Shown here: positions 37,926 through 47,190 of the stretch, one piece after another
Position numbering within the stretch: position 1 is the stretch's first letter
Layout of the letters: every line of letters starts with the position of its first letter
DNA from: Novosphingobium kunmingense
Lineage (GTDB): Bacteria; Pseudomonadota; Alphaproteobacteria; Sphingomonadales; Sphingomonadaceae
Direction of reading: 5' to 3'
DNA length: 64,000 bases
NCBI RefSeq assembly: GCF_002813245.1
Contig: NZ_PHUF01000002.1
Location: 62,001 to 126,000, forward strand
The notes under the pieces: model-generated
Told to the model about the DNA's origin: nothing
What the model saw: the letters and a program-made list of their open reading frames with translations, nothing else
Databases searched by the model: none
Position numbers and translations under genes: made by a program

Positions 37926-38354
37926 TCAGAGGGGGCGAAGGGCAATCCCTGTCGGTGGTTCCAACATCACCACCCGGCCATCGGCCAAGCGGTGGAGACT
38001 GAGCCCGGCGTTGCTCAAGATCTCCGGTCCAACCGTTTCAGCAAAACTACCCGTGCAAGCCTGGCCGGAAATGATCGCGTCCGAACCCTGAAAAATCGGC
38101 TCTGGAGCGCCGTTGGAAGCTGAACGGAGGGAATACCGGCCTGAGGCCCGTCGGCAGCCGAAACGCGCTTCGAAGCGCGTCTCAGAAAAATTCACCGCGA
38201 AGTCGGACCGTGCCGAGGTGTCGACGCCATTAACGTCCGTGATTGCCCAACGCGTGCCAGCGAGCCACGACGTTTGTGTTGGCGGAATGGTTGAGCAGCC
38301 GCCAAGTGCGATGGCGAAGGTGGCAATGCTTGCGGCAAGTGCAATAATCTTCAT
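37926..38354 (-). CDS. META/HslJ-like lipoprotein
   Basis: A 142-residue lipoprotein: signal MKIIALAASIATFAIALGGC with lipobox LGGC (Cys20). The mature part begins with LAGTRWAITDVNG, has FSETRFEARFGCRRASGRY, a Cys in ISGQACTGSF and ends with VMLEPPTGIALRPL, a pattern of META-domain proteins such as HslJ. It is likely periplasmic and anchored. The gene lies 41 bases upstream of the pseudouridine synthase gene on the same strand; the region before its start is unusually AT-rich for this genome. Confidence 0.75.
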   Translation of the reverse strand: MKIIALAASIATFAIALGGCSTIPPTQTSWLAGTRWAITDVNGVDTSARSDFAVNFSETRFEARFGCRRASGRYSLRSASNGAPEPIFQGSDAIISGQACTGSFAETVGPEILSNAGLSLHRLADGRVVMLEPPTGIALRPL

Positions 38355-39350
38355 GCGAACCTATCCGTCCCAATTTGCATTCTGGTGTGCATTCTGAAGA
38401 AGTCGGTTGGGTTAGAGATGTTCCGCGCGCATGGACGCCGCGCTACGTGACGAAATTCGTTGAAGAGTTGGCTCGCACGGGCCTTGGCGTGACCAATGCA
38501 GGTGACAGCGTCATGCGTTTTCCGAAACGCCAATTTGACGCGCGCCTGAAGTCAGCCTGCCGTGCAAGGGCAGGGTCCGGTTTCTTTCGAACGTCCACGC
38601 GGGTGCCGTCAAAATGCAAATGGGGCCGATGTTGCCATCAGCCCCACGCTCGCCGCGTCGTCCGTCCGGATGAATTGGGCGATCGCTGTTACCTGTCCTT
38701 CCCGCCTGCCGCGGTGATGCTTTGCTGAGCACCTCGCGTGCCATCGCACCGTGAGTGCCACTGCATCGTGATGCTCATCGCATCGGGCTGGCCGTCTGGA
38801 CCGGTGGCTTCCGAGGAAGCCGGCGTTCATCACCCGAACTTGCCGTTCCGGCGTCCGGTCCCGTCAGGCGGTTGGCGCCGGTCCGGGGGACCCTTGCCGT
38901 ACCACCTGGCGGTTCCGTGACCGCTTCGATGCTTTGCCGTTCTGGTCCCGGACGATGCGCAACGCGTGAAGCGCCACTTTCCTTCCGTTTCCTTTCCGAC
39001 CGCCGTCGAAGCGACCTGCTGACTGCGTTGCCGCTCGCTGCATCTGCGGTTCGCCAGATTCCGACCGAAGTCTTCCTGAGGCGTGTTTTCCAACACTGCT
39101 GCGGGCATCGCTGCCAGATCTTGACGTACTGTTTTCCCTTTCCGTTTCAGCGGTTTCCCGCTTCATCTTCAAGTTCGGTGTCACCGTCTCGACAAGACAA
39201 AGCTGCGCCTCTTGTCCGAGTCGCACAAGCGGAAAATGACATCCCGACCCACAAATCGTGACGCAAAATGTGGACAAGTCTGCGGATGAACTTGTGTGCG
39301 GTCGAATCTGCTTTGCGGGCGCAATTTGATTCGCCCGAAGCGAGTCGAAA
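38355..39350. other. One-kilobase region without a convincing gene
   Basis: The roughly 1 kb between argG and the META lipoprotein holds no open frame that looks like a protein family. GC falls to about 45-60 percent at both ends (38341-38460 and 39121-39350). Visible structures are a terminator-like hairpin on the minus strand (38610-38645), an imperfect nest of hairpins at 38798-38861 (outer GGACCGG/CCGGTCC, inner GGCTTCC/GGAAGCC at 38807-38822) and several weaker ones. A 100-codon frame (38864-39166, minus, Arg/Ser/Gln-rich) has no strong start signal. It may hold an untranslated RNA, a decayed gene or only a long spacer. Confidence 0.6.
38610..38645 (-). terminator. Terminator-like hairpin with a GCAA loop (minus strand)
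   Basis: The minus strand has a 10-bp stem (one G-U pair, 38622-38631 with 38636-38645) closed by a GCAA tetraloop and followed by ATTTGCATTTTG. The T tract is interrupted, so termination would be moderate. It ends no recognised gene: argG stops about 700 bases earlier. That makes it evidence for a transcript inside the gene-poor kilobase. Confidence 0.5.
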
Positions 39351-40565
<1,215 letters not shown>

Positions 40566-40641
40566 TGGGCTGCACTCCGCGCAGAATCTGGGTTACCTTG
40601 CGCGTGCGCCACTAGGACAAGCATCACAGCAGGGCAACCCA

Positions 40642-41079
40642 ATGGCCAGTTCGGACGCCAAGACCAAGCCGAGCGACGTGTCAGTCGCCGACTTCATCGC
40701 CACGGTCGCCGATCCGCGGCGGCGCGAGGAGGCGGCGATCGTCGATGCGCTGCATCGGCGGGTCACAGGATGTGAGCCGTGGATGTGGGGGCCGTCGATC
40801 ATCGGATACGGCAGCTATCGATACCGCTACCAGACGGGGCGGGAAGGGACGGCCTGCCGGGCCGGCTTCTCGCCGCGCAAGGCGGCCTTGTCGATCTACC
40901 TGATGGGACCTTACTGCGACGACCGATCGGAAGCCGACGCGCTGTTCGCGCGGCTGGGCAAGCACACCACCGGGCAGAGCTGCCTCTACATCAAGAAGCT
41001 GGCCGAGGTGGATCTTGAGGTGCTGGAAGAGCTTGTCGCACTGAGCTGGCAGATCATGAACGCCCGCTACCCGGACTGA
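40642..41079 (+). CDS. DUF1801 domain protein
   Basis: A 145-residue small protein. The domain spans about residues 12-125 and shows ADPRRREEAAIVDALHRRVTG, EPWMWGPSIIGYGSYRY, RKAALSIYLMGP and SCLYIKKLAEVDLEVL, which is the DUF1801 (YdhG-like) pattern. The function of the family is unknown. I chose the ATG at 40642, with AGGGCAACCC upstream as a weak ribosome-binding site. It ends two bases before the stop of the convergent CFA synthase gene. Confidence 0.85.
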   Translation: MASSDAKTKPSDVSVADFIATVADPRRREEAAIVDALHRRVTGCEPWMWGPSIIGYGSYRYRYQTGREGTACRAGFSPRKAALSIYLMGPYCDDRSEADALFARLGKHTTGQSCLYIKKLAEVDLEVLEELVALSWQIMNARYPD

Positions 41080-41080
41080 C

Positions 41081-42346
41081 CTATTCGGCCGCGTCGCGGT
41101 CCAGGTGCCATTGCGGCGCCTGTTCGGAGGCAGAGATCCGCGCGAACTCGACCTGGATGTAGTTGCGGGTCATCGGCACGGCGGTGCGGTTCTTGACGCT
41201 CTGGATGTGGAAGTTGACCATGCCGCCCGACCGGAAGCTCTGTTCGGCGCCGGCCAGGTAGAACTGCCACATGCGGAACAGCCGCGCGTCGTAGAGCGCG
41301 GTAATCTCGGCCTCGTGCAAGGTGGTGCGGCGATACCATTCGGCCAAGGTGTAGGCGTAGTGATAGCGCAGTACCTCTACATCGGCCACTTCCCAGCCGG
41401 TGCCTTCCAGCGCGGTGACAAGTTCGCTCATCGCCGGGATGTAGCCGCCCGGGAAGATGTACTTGCGGGTCCATTTGTCGGTCGTCCCCGGACCGCCGGT
41501 GCGTCCGATGGTATGAGTCAGCATGATCCCATCGTCGGCAAGGAGATCGTGCGTCTTGGCGAAATATTCGCGAAAATGCGCGGCGCCGACGTGCTCGATC
41601 ATGCCGACGCTGGTGATCCGGTCGAAGGTTTCGTCGACGTCGCGGTAGTCGGTCAGGCGGAACTGGACCTTGTCGGCAAGGCCCGCCGCCTCGGCCCGCT
41701 CCTGCGCGAACCGGACCTGGTCGGGGGCCAGGCTGACGCCGACAACCTCGACGTCGAACCATTTGGCCAGGCTCAACGCGAAACCGCCCCAGCCGCAACC
41801 GATGTCGAGCACGCGCATCCCCGGCTGCAAACGCAGCTTGGCTGCGATCAGCGCCTTCTTGTCGACCTGCGCGCGTTCCAGCGTGTTCGCCGGGTCGGTG
41901 AAGTAGGCCATGGTGTACTGGCGGTCCTCGTCGAGGAACAGCTCGTAGAACGGGCGGGTCAGGTCATAGTGATGGACGACGTTGCGGCTGGCCTTGGCGC
42001 GCAGATTGACCTGGTCGGCCTTGAAGGCCAGCCAGTCGGCCGCGCGGCGCAGCGGGTTGGGCGCGGTCACGCCGCTGCCCTGGTTGGCATTGCGCATCAC
42101 CAGCAGGACCATGTCGCGGATGTCGTGCGGCGGTTCGACCACCAGCCGTCCGTCCATGTAGGCTTCGCCCGCGCCGACTCGCGGATCGCGCGCAATGTGC
42201 AGCGCCGCGCCCTTGTCGGTCAGTCGGATGTGGACAGGATCGGGATCGACGGCATCGCCATAGGTGTAGACCCTGCCGTCGTGGTCGGTGAGAACCAGGC
42301 GGCCTTTGCGGACGACAGCCCGCAGCATCTTGTCCAGCAACCACAT
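41081..42346 (-). CDS. Cyclopropane-fatty-acyl-phospholipid synthase family methyltransferase (copy 2)
   Basis: A 421-residue CFA synthase family enzyme. It contains NVVHHYDLTRPFYELFLDEDRQ, the SAM motif LDIGCGWGGFALSLA, a GMIEHVG region and C-terminal RMWQFYLAGAEQSFRSGGM. The GCGWG motif and YDL...FLD segment are closer to standard CFA synthase than those of copy 1 (12441-13748). The region upstream of the start is short (88 bases to the divergent S46 peptidase gene). It is probably involved in membrane lipid modification under stress or in stationary phase. Confidence 0.92.
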   Translation of the reverse strand: MWLLDKMLRAVVRKGRLVLTDHDGRVYTYGDAVDPDPVHIRLTDKGAALHIARDPRVGAGEAYMDGRLVVEPPHDIRDMVLLVMRNANQGSGVTAPNPLRRAADWLAFKADQVNLRAKASRNVVHHYDLTRPFYELFLDEDRQYTMAYFTDPANTLERAQVDKKALIAAKLRLQPGMRVLDIGCGWGGFALSLAKWFDVEVVGVSLAPDQVRFAQERAEAAGLADKVQFRLTDYRDVDETFDRITSVGMIEHVGAAHFREYFAKTHDLLADDGIMLTHTIGRTGGPGTTDKWTRKYIFPGGYIPAMSELVTALEGTGWEVADVEVLRYHYAYTLAEWYRRTTLHEAEITALYDARLFRMWQFYLAGAEQSFRSGGMVNFHIQSVKNRTAVPMTRNYIQVEFARISASEQAPQWHLDRDAAE

Positions 42347-42434
42347 AGGCCGCCTAGCCTAAGTGTCGCAAACCCTCTGGCAAGCCCATTTTTTTCGGTT
42401 CCCTCGCAGCGGGCGCTCTGGCAGGTTCGGTTCC

Positions 42435-44492
42435 ATGACAAAACCCTTTTTGCTGATCGCAACGGCGCTGGGCGCCTCCCTTTCCACCTTCGCCGCTCCC
42501 GCTCTCGCCGACGAGGGGATGTGGACCTTCGACAATTTTCCGGCCGAACAGATGCGCAAGGATTACGGCTGGGCCCCCGACCAGAAGTGGCTCGACCGTA
42601 CCCGTGCGGCAGCGGTTCGCCTGACCGGCGGTTGTTCCGCCAGCTTCGTGTCGAATCAGGGCCTGATCCTCACCAACCAGCACTGCGTGGCGAGCTGCCT
42701 CGCCAACATCTCGACCGAAACCAGTGATTACCTCCTCAACGGCTTTCGCCCCGCCACCCGGGCCGAGGAAAAGCCGTGCCCCGGCCAGCAGGCCGAAGTC
42801 GTCACCACCATCGGCGACGTGACCGGCGACATCAAGAACGCGATCGGTTCGGCAACCGGCGAGGCGCTGATCAAGGCACGCGATGCGCGGATCGCCGCAA
42901 TCGAGGCGGCCGGATGTCCCGACAAGGCCAAGACCCGCTGCCAGGTGGTCACGCTCTATGGCGGCGGCAAGTACAGCCTCTACACCTACCGCAAGTACAG
43001 CGACGTGCGCCTGGCCTGGGCGCCGGAAGGACGCGCGCAGGGCTTCGGCGGCGATCCCGACAACTTCAACTTCCCACGCTATGCCCTCGATGGCTCGTTC
43101 CTGCGGGCCTACGAAAACGGCAAGCCGGTGACCCCGGCAGCCTTCCTCAAGTGGAACCCGCGCACCCCGGTGCTGGGCGAAGCGACCTTCGTGGTCGGTA
43201 ACCCGGGTTCAACCTCTCGGTTGTGGACCAGCTCGCAGATCGCCTTCGAACGGGAGATGCGCCTGCCGGTGACGGTTGCGACGCTGTCCGAACTGCGGGG
43301 CCGCCTCATCCGCGCCATGGACGAAAGCCCCCAGAAGCGCAGCGAGGGGCAGGACGACCTCGACGGGATCGAGAACAGCCTGAAGGTCTATCTCGGCCGG
43401 CAGAAGGCGCTTAACGATCCAGCCTTCACCGGGCGCCTTGCCGCGACCGAGGCGCAGCTCAAGGACGTGGCGGCCAAAAACGCTGCGATCGGCGATCCGT
43501 GGACGGCGGTCGACGGCGCTATGGCCGCCAACCGCAAGCTTTACCTTGCCAGCCGCTTCATCCGGCCGACCAGCGACCTATACAATTATGCGCGGACGCT
43601 GGTGCGTGCCGCGGCGGAACGGACCAAGCCCGATGCCGAGCGCTTGCCAGGCTACACGACGTCATCCCTGCCGCTGACCGAGAAAACGATCCTCGATCCC
43701 ACCCCGCACCACGCCTGGGTGGAGGAACTCTACCTTGAGTGGAGCCTGTCGAAGGCGCGCGAATGGCTGGGCGCTGACGATGCCGACACCAAGCTGCTGC
43801 TGGGCAAGGAATCGCCCGAGGGACTGGCCGCGCGGCTGATTTCGGGAACCAAGCTGGGCGACCCCGCCGTGCGCAAGGCGCTGTGGGAGGGTGGCCAGAC
43901 GGCCATCGACGCCTCGACCGATCCGATGATCGTCTATGCCAGGGCGCTCGACGCGCGCGACCGCGAGCTGACCCGGCTCGCCAACGCCGAGGTCAACGGA
44001 CCGCTGACTGCCGCCAGTGCGGGCCTGGCCGACGCGCGCTTCGCCGCCTTTGGCGCCAGCGCCTATCCTGACGCGACGTTCTCGCTGCGGATTTCCTATG
44101 GCAAGGTGGCCGGCTGGACCGAGCGCGGCAAAGCGATCAACCCGGTCACCACGATCGGCGGAACTTTCGAGCGGGCAACGGGCGCCGCGCCGTTCGACCT
44201 CGCCCCGGCCTTTGCCGCGAACGAGGCGAAGGTCGACAAGGCCGTGGCCTACAACTTCGTCACGACCAACGACATCATCGGCGGCAATTCAGGCTCGCCG
44301 GTGCTGGACAAGGCGGGCACGGTGATCGGCGCCGCGTTCGATGGCAACATCCACTCGCTTGGCGGCAACTATGGCTACGATCCGGAGCTCAACCGCACCG
44401 TCGTGGTCAGCGCGGCGGCGCTGACCGAGGCGATGCGGTCGATCTATCCGTCGCCCGCGCTGCTTGCCGAACTGGGCGTCAAGAAGCGCTAG
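42435..44492 (+). CDS. S46 family dipeptidyl peptidase (DPP7-like)
   Basis: A 685-residue periplasmic or outer-membrane peptidase with a signal peptide (about 1-24). The S46 family has a chymotrypsin-like triad: His83 lies in LTNQHCVA and Ser619 in GGNSGSPVLD. In the specificity position after the serine, FDGN has Gly637, as in DPP7 (hydrophobic P1), rather than the Arg of DPP11 (acidic P1). This family is best known from Bacteroidetes but occurs in sphingomonads and xanthomonads. It removes dipeptides from oligopeptides for uptake. It ends four bases into the convergent GDT1 gene. Confidence 0.9.
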   Translation: MTKPFLLIATALGASLSTFAAPALADEGMWTFDNFPAEQMRKDYGWAPDQKWLDRTRAAAVRLTGGCSASFVSNQGLILTNQHCVASCLANISTETSDYLLNGFRPATRAEEKPCPGQQAEVVTTIGDVTGDIKNAIGSATGEALIKARDARIAAIEAAGCPDKAKTRCQVVTLYGGGKYSLYTYRKYSDVRLAWAPEGRAQGFGGDPDNFNFPRYALDGSFLRAYENGKPVTPAAFLKWNPRTPVLGEATFVVGNPGSTSRLWTSSQIAFEREMRLPVTVATLSELRGRLIRAMDESPQKRSEGQDDLDGIENSLKVYLGRQKALNDPAFTGRLAATEAQLKDVAAKNAAIGDPWTAVDGAMAANRKLYLASRFIRPTSDLYNYARTLVRAAAERTKPDAERLPGYTTSSLPLTEKTILDPTPHHAWVEELYLEWSLSKAREWLGADDADTKLLLGKESPEGLAARLISGTKLGDPAVRKALWEGGQTAIDASTDPMIVYARALDARDRELTRLANAEVNGPLTAASAGLADARFAAFGASAYPDATFSLRISYGKVAGWTERGKAINPVTTIGGTFERATGAAPFDLAPAFAANEAKVDKAVAYNFVTTNDIIGGNSGSPVLDKAGTVIGAAFDGNIHSLGGNYGYDPELNRTVVVSAAALTEAMRSIYPSPALLAELGVKKR

Positions 44493-45061
44493 AGCCAGCC
44501 GAAGGCGCTGGCCAGCTGCCAGAGCCCGAGGACCAGGAACAGCGACGCGGCCGCAAGCCGCGTCGCGTTCAGGCTGATGCGCTTGACCAGCGCTTCACCC
44601 AGGAACACCGCCGGCGCGTTGGCGATCATCATGCCCAGTGTCGTGCCGGCAGCGACGGCCAGAACCGCCTTGTAGTGCGCAGCCAGCGCGATCGTCGCGA
44701 CCTGGGTCTTGTCACCCATCTCGACCAGGAAGAACGAGACCAGCGTGGTCAGGAAGGCGCCGCCGCGCTGGCGCACCGAATGCTCGTCATCGTCGAGCTT
44801 GTCGGGCACCAGCATCCAGGCGGCCATGGCGATGAAGCCCAGCGCCACGGCGATGCGGAACCACGGTGCTTCCAGCAGGCCCGCGACCTCGCGCCCGATC
44901 AAGGCCGCCAGCGCGTGGTTGGCGATCGTCGCGGCAAAGATCCCGGCGATGATCTGCCACGGCGCGCGCAGCCGCGCGGCCAGAATGATCGCCAACAGCA
45001 TGGTCTTGTCGCCGATTTCGGCAAGGGCGACCACTGCGGTCGAAGACAGGAAGGCTTCCAT
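44489..45061 (-). CDS. TMEM165/GDT1 family (UPF0016) Mn2+/Ca2+ exporter
   Basis: A 190-residue membrane protein with two repeated halves, each carrying the family motif E-x-GDK: ALAEIGDKTMLL near residue 16 and LVEMGDKTQVA near residue 115. Six or seven membrane helices are evident. Bacterial members (MneA, MneP-related) export Mn2+. I chose the ATG at 45061, since the upstream stretch is a riboswitch rather than protein. A yybP-ykoY manganese riboswitch precedes it, so the gene is probably switched on by excess Mn2+. The stop overlaps the convergent S46 peptidase by four bases. Confidence 0.93.
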   Translation of the reverse strand: MEAFLSSTAVVALAEIGDKTMLLAIILAARLRAPWQIIAGIFAATIANHALAALIGREVAGLLEAPWFRIAVALGFIAMAAWMLVPDKLDDDEHSVRQRGGAFLTTLVSFFLVEMGDKTQVATIALAAHYKAVLAVAAGTTLGMMIANAPAVFLGEALVKRISLNATRLAAASLFLVLGLWQLASAFGWL

Positions 45062-45069
45062 CACATTCT

Positions 45070-45120
45070 CCGGGCCAGGCGCGAGACAGGCAACGGCATC
45101 GCAACCCGCGCTTGGCCCGG
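45070..45120 (-). other. Hairpin between riboswitch and GDT1 start (possible expression platform)
   Basis: Bases 45070-45083 pair with 45107-45120, 13 of 14 positions. On the minus strand the 3' arm ends in CCCGGAG, so the hairpin covers part of the ribosome-binding site (GGAG, about 5 bases before the ATG). In the yybP-ykoY class, metal binding releases such a hairpin. The link is inferred; competing pairing with the aptamer 3' end (GGCGA with TCGCC) is possible. Confidence 0.5.
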
Positions 45121-45127
45121 CGAAGGT

Positions 45128-45246
45128 GCAATGCCATTGGTCTCGCCCGGGACGGTGACCCGTCCTGCCGCGCGCCACGACCTCTCGGCCGAGTGTGTTG
45201 ACGATCGCGGACCGCGCCGGGTGCGCGGCTGGCTACTCCCCAGATG
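45128..45246 (-). promoter_or_regulatory. yybP-ykoY family manganese riboswitch aptamer
   Basis: On the minus strand the leader reads CTGGGGAGTAGCC (45244 downwards), the hallmark L1 loop GGGGAGUAG of the class. It is followed by a segment with GTCAACACACTCGGCCGAG and ends with GGCGAGACCAATGGC (to about 45132), the second metal-binding loop. Spacing and order match the Mn2+-sensing yybP-ykoY aptamer. It sits in the 225-base gap upstream of a GDT1-type exporter, the commonest gene partner of this class. Boundaries are approximate. Confidence 0.85.
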
Positions 45247-45286
45247 ACGGCGGCGCGGTAGGCCCGCCGAGACGGCAATGCAACCG

Positions 45287-46048
45287 CTATTCGCGTGCCA
45301 GGAAGAGAACGTCGCGCGGCTGGGATAGGAGATGCTGACCCGAATCGACTATCAACGTCTCGCCGCTCGCCAGCCAGCCTTCGGCCAGGAACTGCGCGGC
45401 ATCGGCCAACTCGTCGGGGTCGGTGAGCCGCTGGAGCAGGTTCATCCGCCCACTCGTCTCGTGTTCCTCGCTCGCCTGGTCGAAGCTTGGCAGCATGGCG
45501 CCGGGCGCTAAGCCGTAGACGCGGTCGCGCGGATCGGCCTGCGCCATGGCCAGCATCTTCACCGTCGCAGCAAAGGCGTGCTTGGCCATGGTGTAGCTGA
45601 AGAAATCGGGATTGGGGTTGAGCAGCTTCTGGTCGAGGAACTGGATTAACCGCCGCCCGCTCGTGGCGCGCGCCTGGCCGAGGAAGGCCTGGCTGATGCG
45701 GGCAGGAGTCTCGGCATTGACGCGCATCGCCTCGGCAAACACCGCCGGATCGAGGTCTTGGGCGGTGTCGAGATGAAACACCGCGGCACAGTTGATCAGC
45801 ATCCGCCAATCGTCCAGCCGCGCGGCCAGATTTTCGATCATGGCAAGGGCCGCCTCGCCATCCAGCAGGTCGCACTGGACCACTTCGGCAGATGGAAGCG
45901 TGGCCGCGAAGGCTTTTGCGGCCTCGGGGTTATGGCCGACGTGGATCACGACGTGCCATCCGGCAGCACCGAAGCGCCGCGCCAGTTGGGCGCCGATGCG
46001 GCGCCCGGAGCCGGTAATGAGAACGGCCGGGGGCATGGAGCGATCCAT
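45287..46048 (-). CDS. SDR family oxidoreductase, FolM/pteridine-reductase-like
   Basis: A 253-residue short-chain dehydrogenase whose nucleotide motif TGSGRRIGAQLARR has the Arg-Arg-Ile-Gly form found in FolM (dihydromonapterin reductase) and PTR1, rather than the common TGxxxGIG. The active site is FSYTMAKHAFA with the Tyr-x-x-x-Lys pair; LINCAAVF replaces NAG. The C-terminus DSGQHLL is also family-like. Start choices are ATG at 46048 or 46036. It lies upstream of the GDT1 leader on the same strand. Activity on pterins is inferred from motif likeness only. Confidence 0.82.
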   Translation of the reverse strand: MDRSMPPAVLITGSGRRIGAQLARRFGAAGWHVVIHVGHNPEAAKAFAATLPSAEVVQCDLLDGEAALAMIENLAARLDDWRMLINCAAVFHLDTAQDLDPAVFAEAMRVNAETPARISQAFLGQARATSGRRLIQFLDQKLLNPNPDFFSYTMAKHAFAATVKMLAMAQADPRDRVYGLAPGAMLPSFDQASEEHETSGRMNLLQRLTDPDELADAAQFLAEGWLASGETLIVDSGQHLLSQPRDVLFLARE

Positions 46049-46091
46049 GCACACCCGGCCGCCAGTAATAAAGGCTTTTCGGAGCGGCCGC

Positions 46092-46442
46092 TTAGCGGCA
46101 GCGCGACCGCGACTTCGCGACCTCGTTGCCGATCAGCGCGCCGGCAGCGGCACCGATGATCGTACCGGTGGCGCGATCGCCGCGGGTATCGATGGCCCGG
46201 CCGACCAGGGCACCGGCCGCGCCGCCGATCAGCAGGCCGACGGTTCCGTCAGGCCGGCGGCAATAACGTCGACCGTCCTGGCCGTCCCAGTACCGGATGC
46301 CGTTATCGGTCCGGCGATACATGATGTCGCCATTCTTGGCGCGGTAACCGTGGGCCGGGGCCCAGCGCGGCGGGTCCGCATAGGCGGCCGTAGCGGGCAG
46401 CGTGGTCGCTGCCATGACGGTCGCGATCAGAATCTTGCGCAT
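46092..46442 (-). CDS. Glycine-zipper 2TM envelope protein (paralogue 1)
   Basis: A 116-residue exported protein with a signal peptide (about 1-22, cleavage AYA/DPP). The sequence DPPRWAPAHGYRAKNGDIMY leads into a glycine-zipper segment, VGLLIGGAAGALVGRAID and GTIIGAAAGALIGNEV, typical of the 2TM glycine-zipper domain of SlyB-like proteins. It has CRRPDGT and a terminal Cys. The ATG at 46442 is preceded by GAGGAG at a suitable distance; an earlier ATG at 46457 overlaps that site. It is closely related to the gene at 46623-47102. Confidence 0.85.
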   Translation of the reverse strand: MRKILIATVMAATTLPATAAYADPPRWAPAHGYRAKNGDIMYRRTDNGIRYWDGQDGRRYCRRPDGTVGLLIGGAAGALVGRAIDTRGDRATGTIIGAAAGALIGNEVAKSRSRCR

Positions 46443-46555
46443 TGGAATGCTCCTCATTGATGCTTCGCCATTTCAACGCGTCAAACTGAACGAGGGCTTG
46501 CCGTAAATGGTGAACCGTGTCCGTCCCGCGCCGAACCGTGCGAATGGTAGCACAC

Positions 46556-46591
46556 GGAAAAGGCCGGATCGCAGCATAGTGCGACCCGGCC
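46556..46591 (-). terminator. Intrinsic terminator after the second glycine-zipper gene
   Basis: A 12-bp stem (46580-46591 with 46562-46573, one G-U pair) and a 6-base loop are followed on the minus strand by TTTTCC. It lies 31 bases after the stop of the 46623-47102 gene and before the other paralogue, so the two paralogues are probably transcribed separately. Confidence 0.85.
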
Positions 46592-46622
46592 CTTCCGGAA
46601 CAAGCAGCATGGCCGCTAAGGG

Positions 46623-47102
46623 TTAATTGCAGCGTTCTCCACCGCGATCGATCTCGCGCCCGAGCAGGGCGCCCGCAGCCGCGCCGATGATCGTGCCAGG
46701 GGCGCGATCGCCGTATCGGTCGACCGAGCGGCCAAGCAGCGCACCGGCAACACCGCCGATCAGCATGCCCGTGGTGCCGTCTCCGCGGCGGCAGTAGTAG
46801 CGGCCGTTGTCACCCCGCCAGTAGTTCACGCCGTTGTCCGAGCGATAGACGCGCGGGCGATAACCATCGCGATAGCCATAGCCGTCGTAATAGTCGCCGC
46901 GGCGGTATTCGCGGTACCCGTCACGGTAGCCATCGCGATGCGAGGTGCGATAGGTATATCCGTCGCGGTAGCGATCGTCGTACCGGTCGTAGTGCTTGGC
47001 CCGCTTGCCATGGGCCGGAGCCCAGCTTGGCGGGTCAGCCATGGCCGGCGTCGCGGTCAGCGTCACTGCAGCCAGGGCGGCTGCCATTACAGTCTTGCGC
47101 AT
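46623..47102 (-). CDS. Glycine-zipper 2TM envelope protein (paralogue 2, with Tyr/Asp/Arg/Gly-rich insert)
   Basis: A 159-residue exported protein with a signal peptide (about 1-22, AMA/DPP). DPPSWAPAHGKRAKHYD then an insert of about 45 residues rich in Tyr, Asp, Arg and Gly (repeats of RDGYR, DRY and YDGYG), NGVNYWRGDNGRYYCRRGDGT and the glycine zippers MLIGGVAGALLGRSVD and GTIIGAAAGALLGREID. Apart from the insert it matches its neighbour almost segment by segment, showing a tandem duplication. AGGAGA upstream supports the ATG at 47102. The insert may bind metal or anionic polymers, but this is speculation. Confidence 0.87.
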   Translation of the reverse strand: MRKTVMAAALAAVTLTATPAMADPPSWAPAHGKRAKHYDRYDDRYRDGYTYRTSHRDGYRDGYREYRRGDYYDGYGYRDGYRPRVYRSDNGVNYWRGDNGRYYCRRGDGTTGMLIGGVAGALLGRSVDRYGDRAPGTIIGAAAGALLGREIDRGGERCN

Positions 47103-47190
47103 GGGTGATCTCCTTGATCTGTTGAGGAGACCCTGCGCCGGGCTGGCTGAACGGCAGATGTAGCGGAGACAGACCGAAGGCGAATTGCGA

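Noticed and set aside
38864..39166. A 100-codon minus-strand frame, Arg/Ser/Gln-rich, downstream of argG
   Set aside because: No recognised domain, weak start signal and no support from neighbours; noted under the gene-free region instead of as a gene.
39262..39285. DnaA-box-like TGTGGACAA near 39267
   Set aside because: Only one site, with no cluster of boxes, no AT-rich unwinding element and no dnaA or other origin-linked gene nearby.
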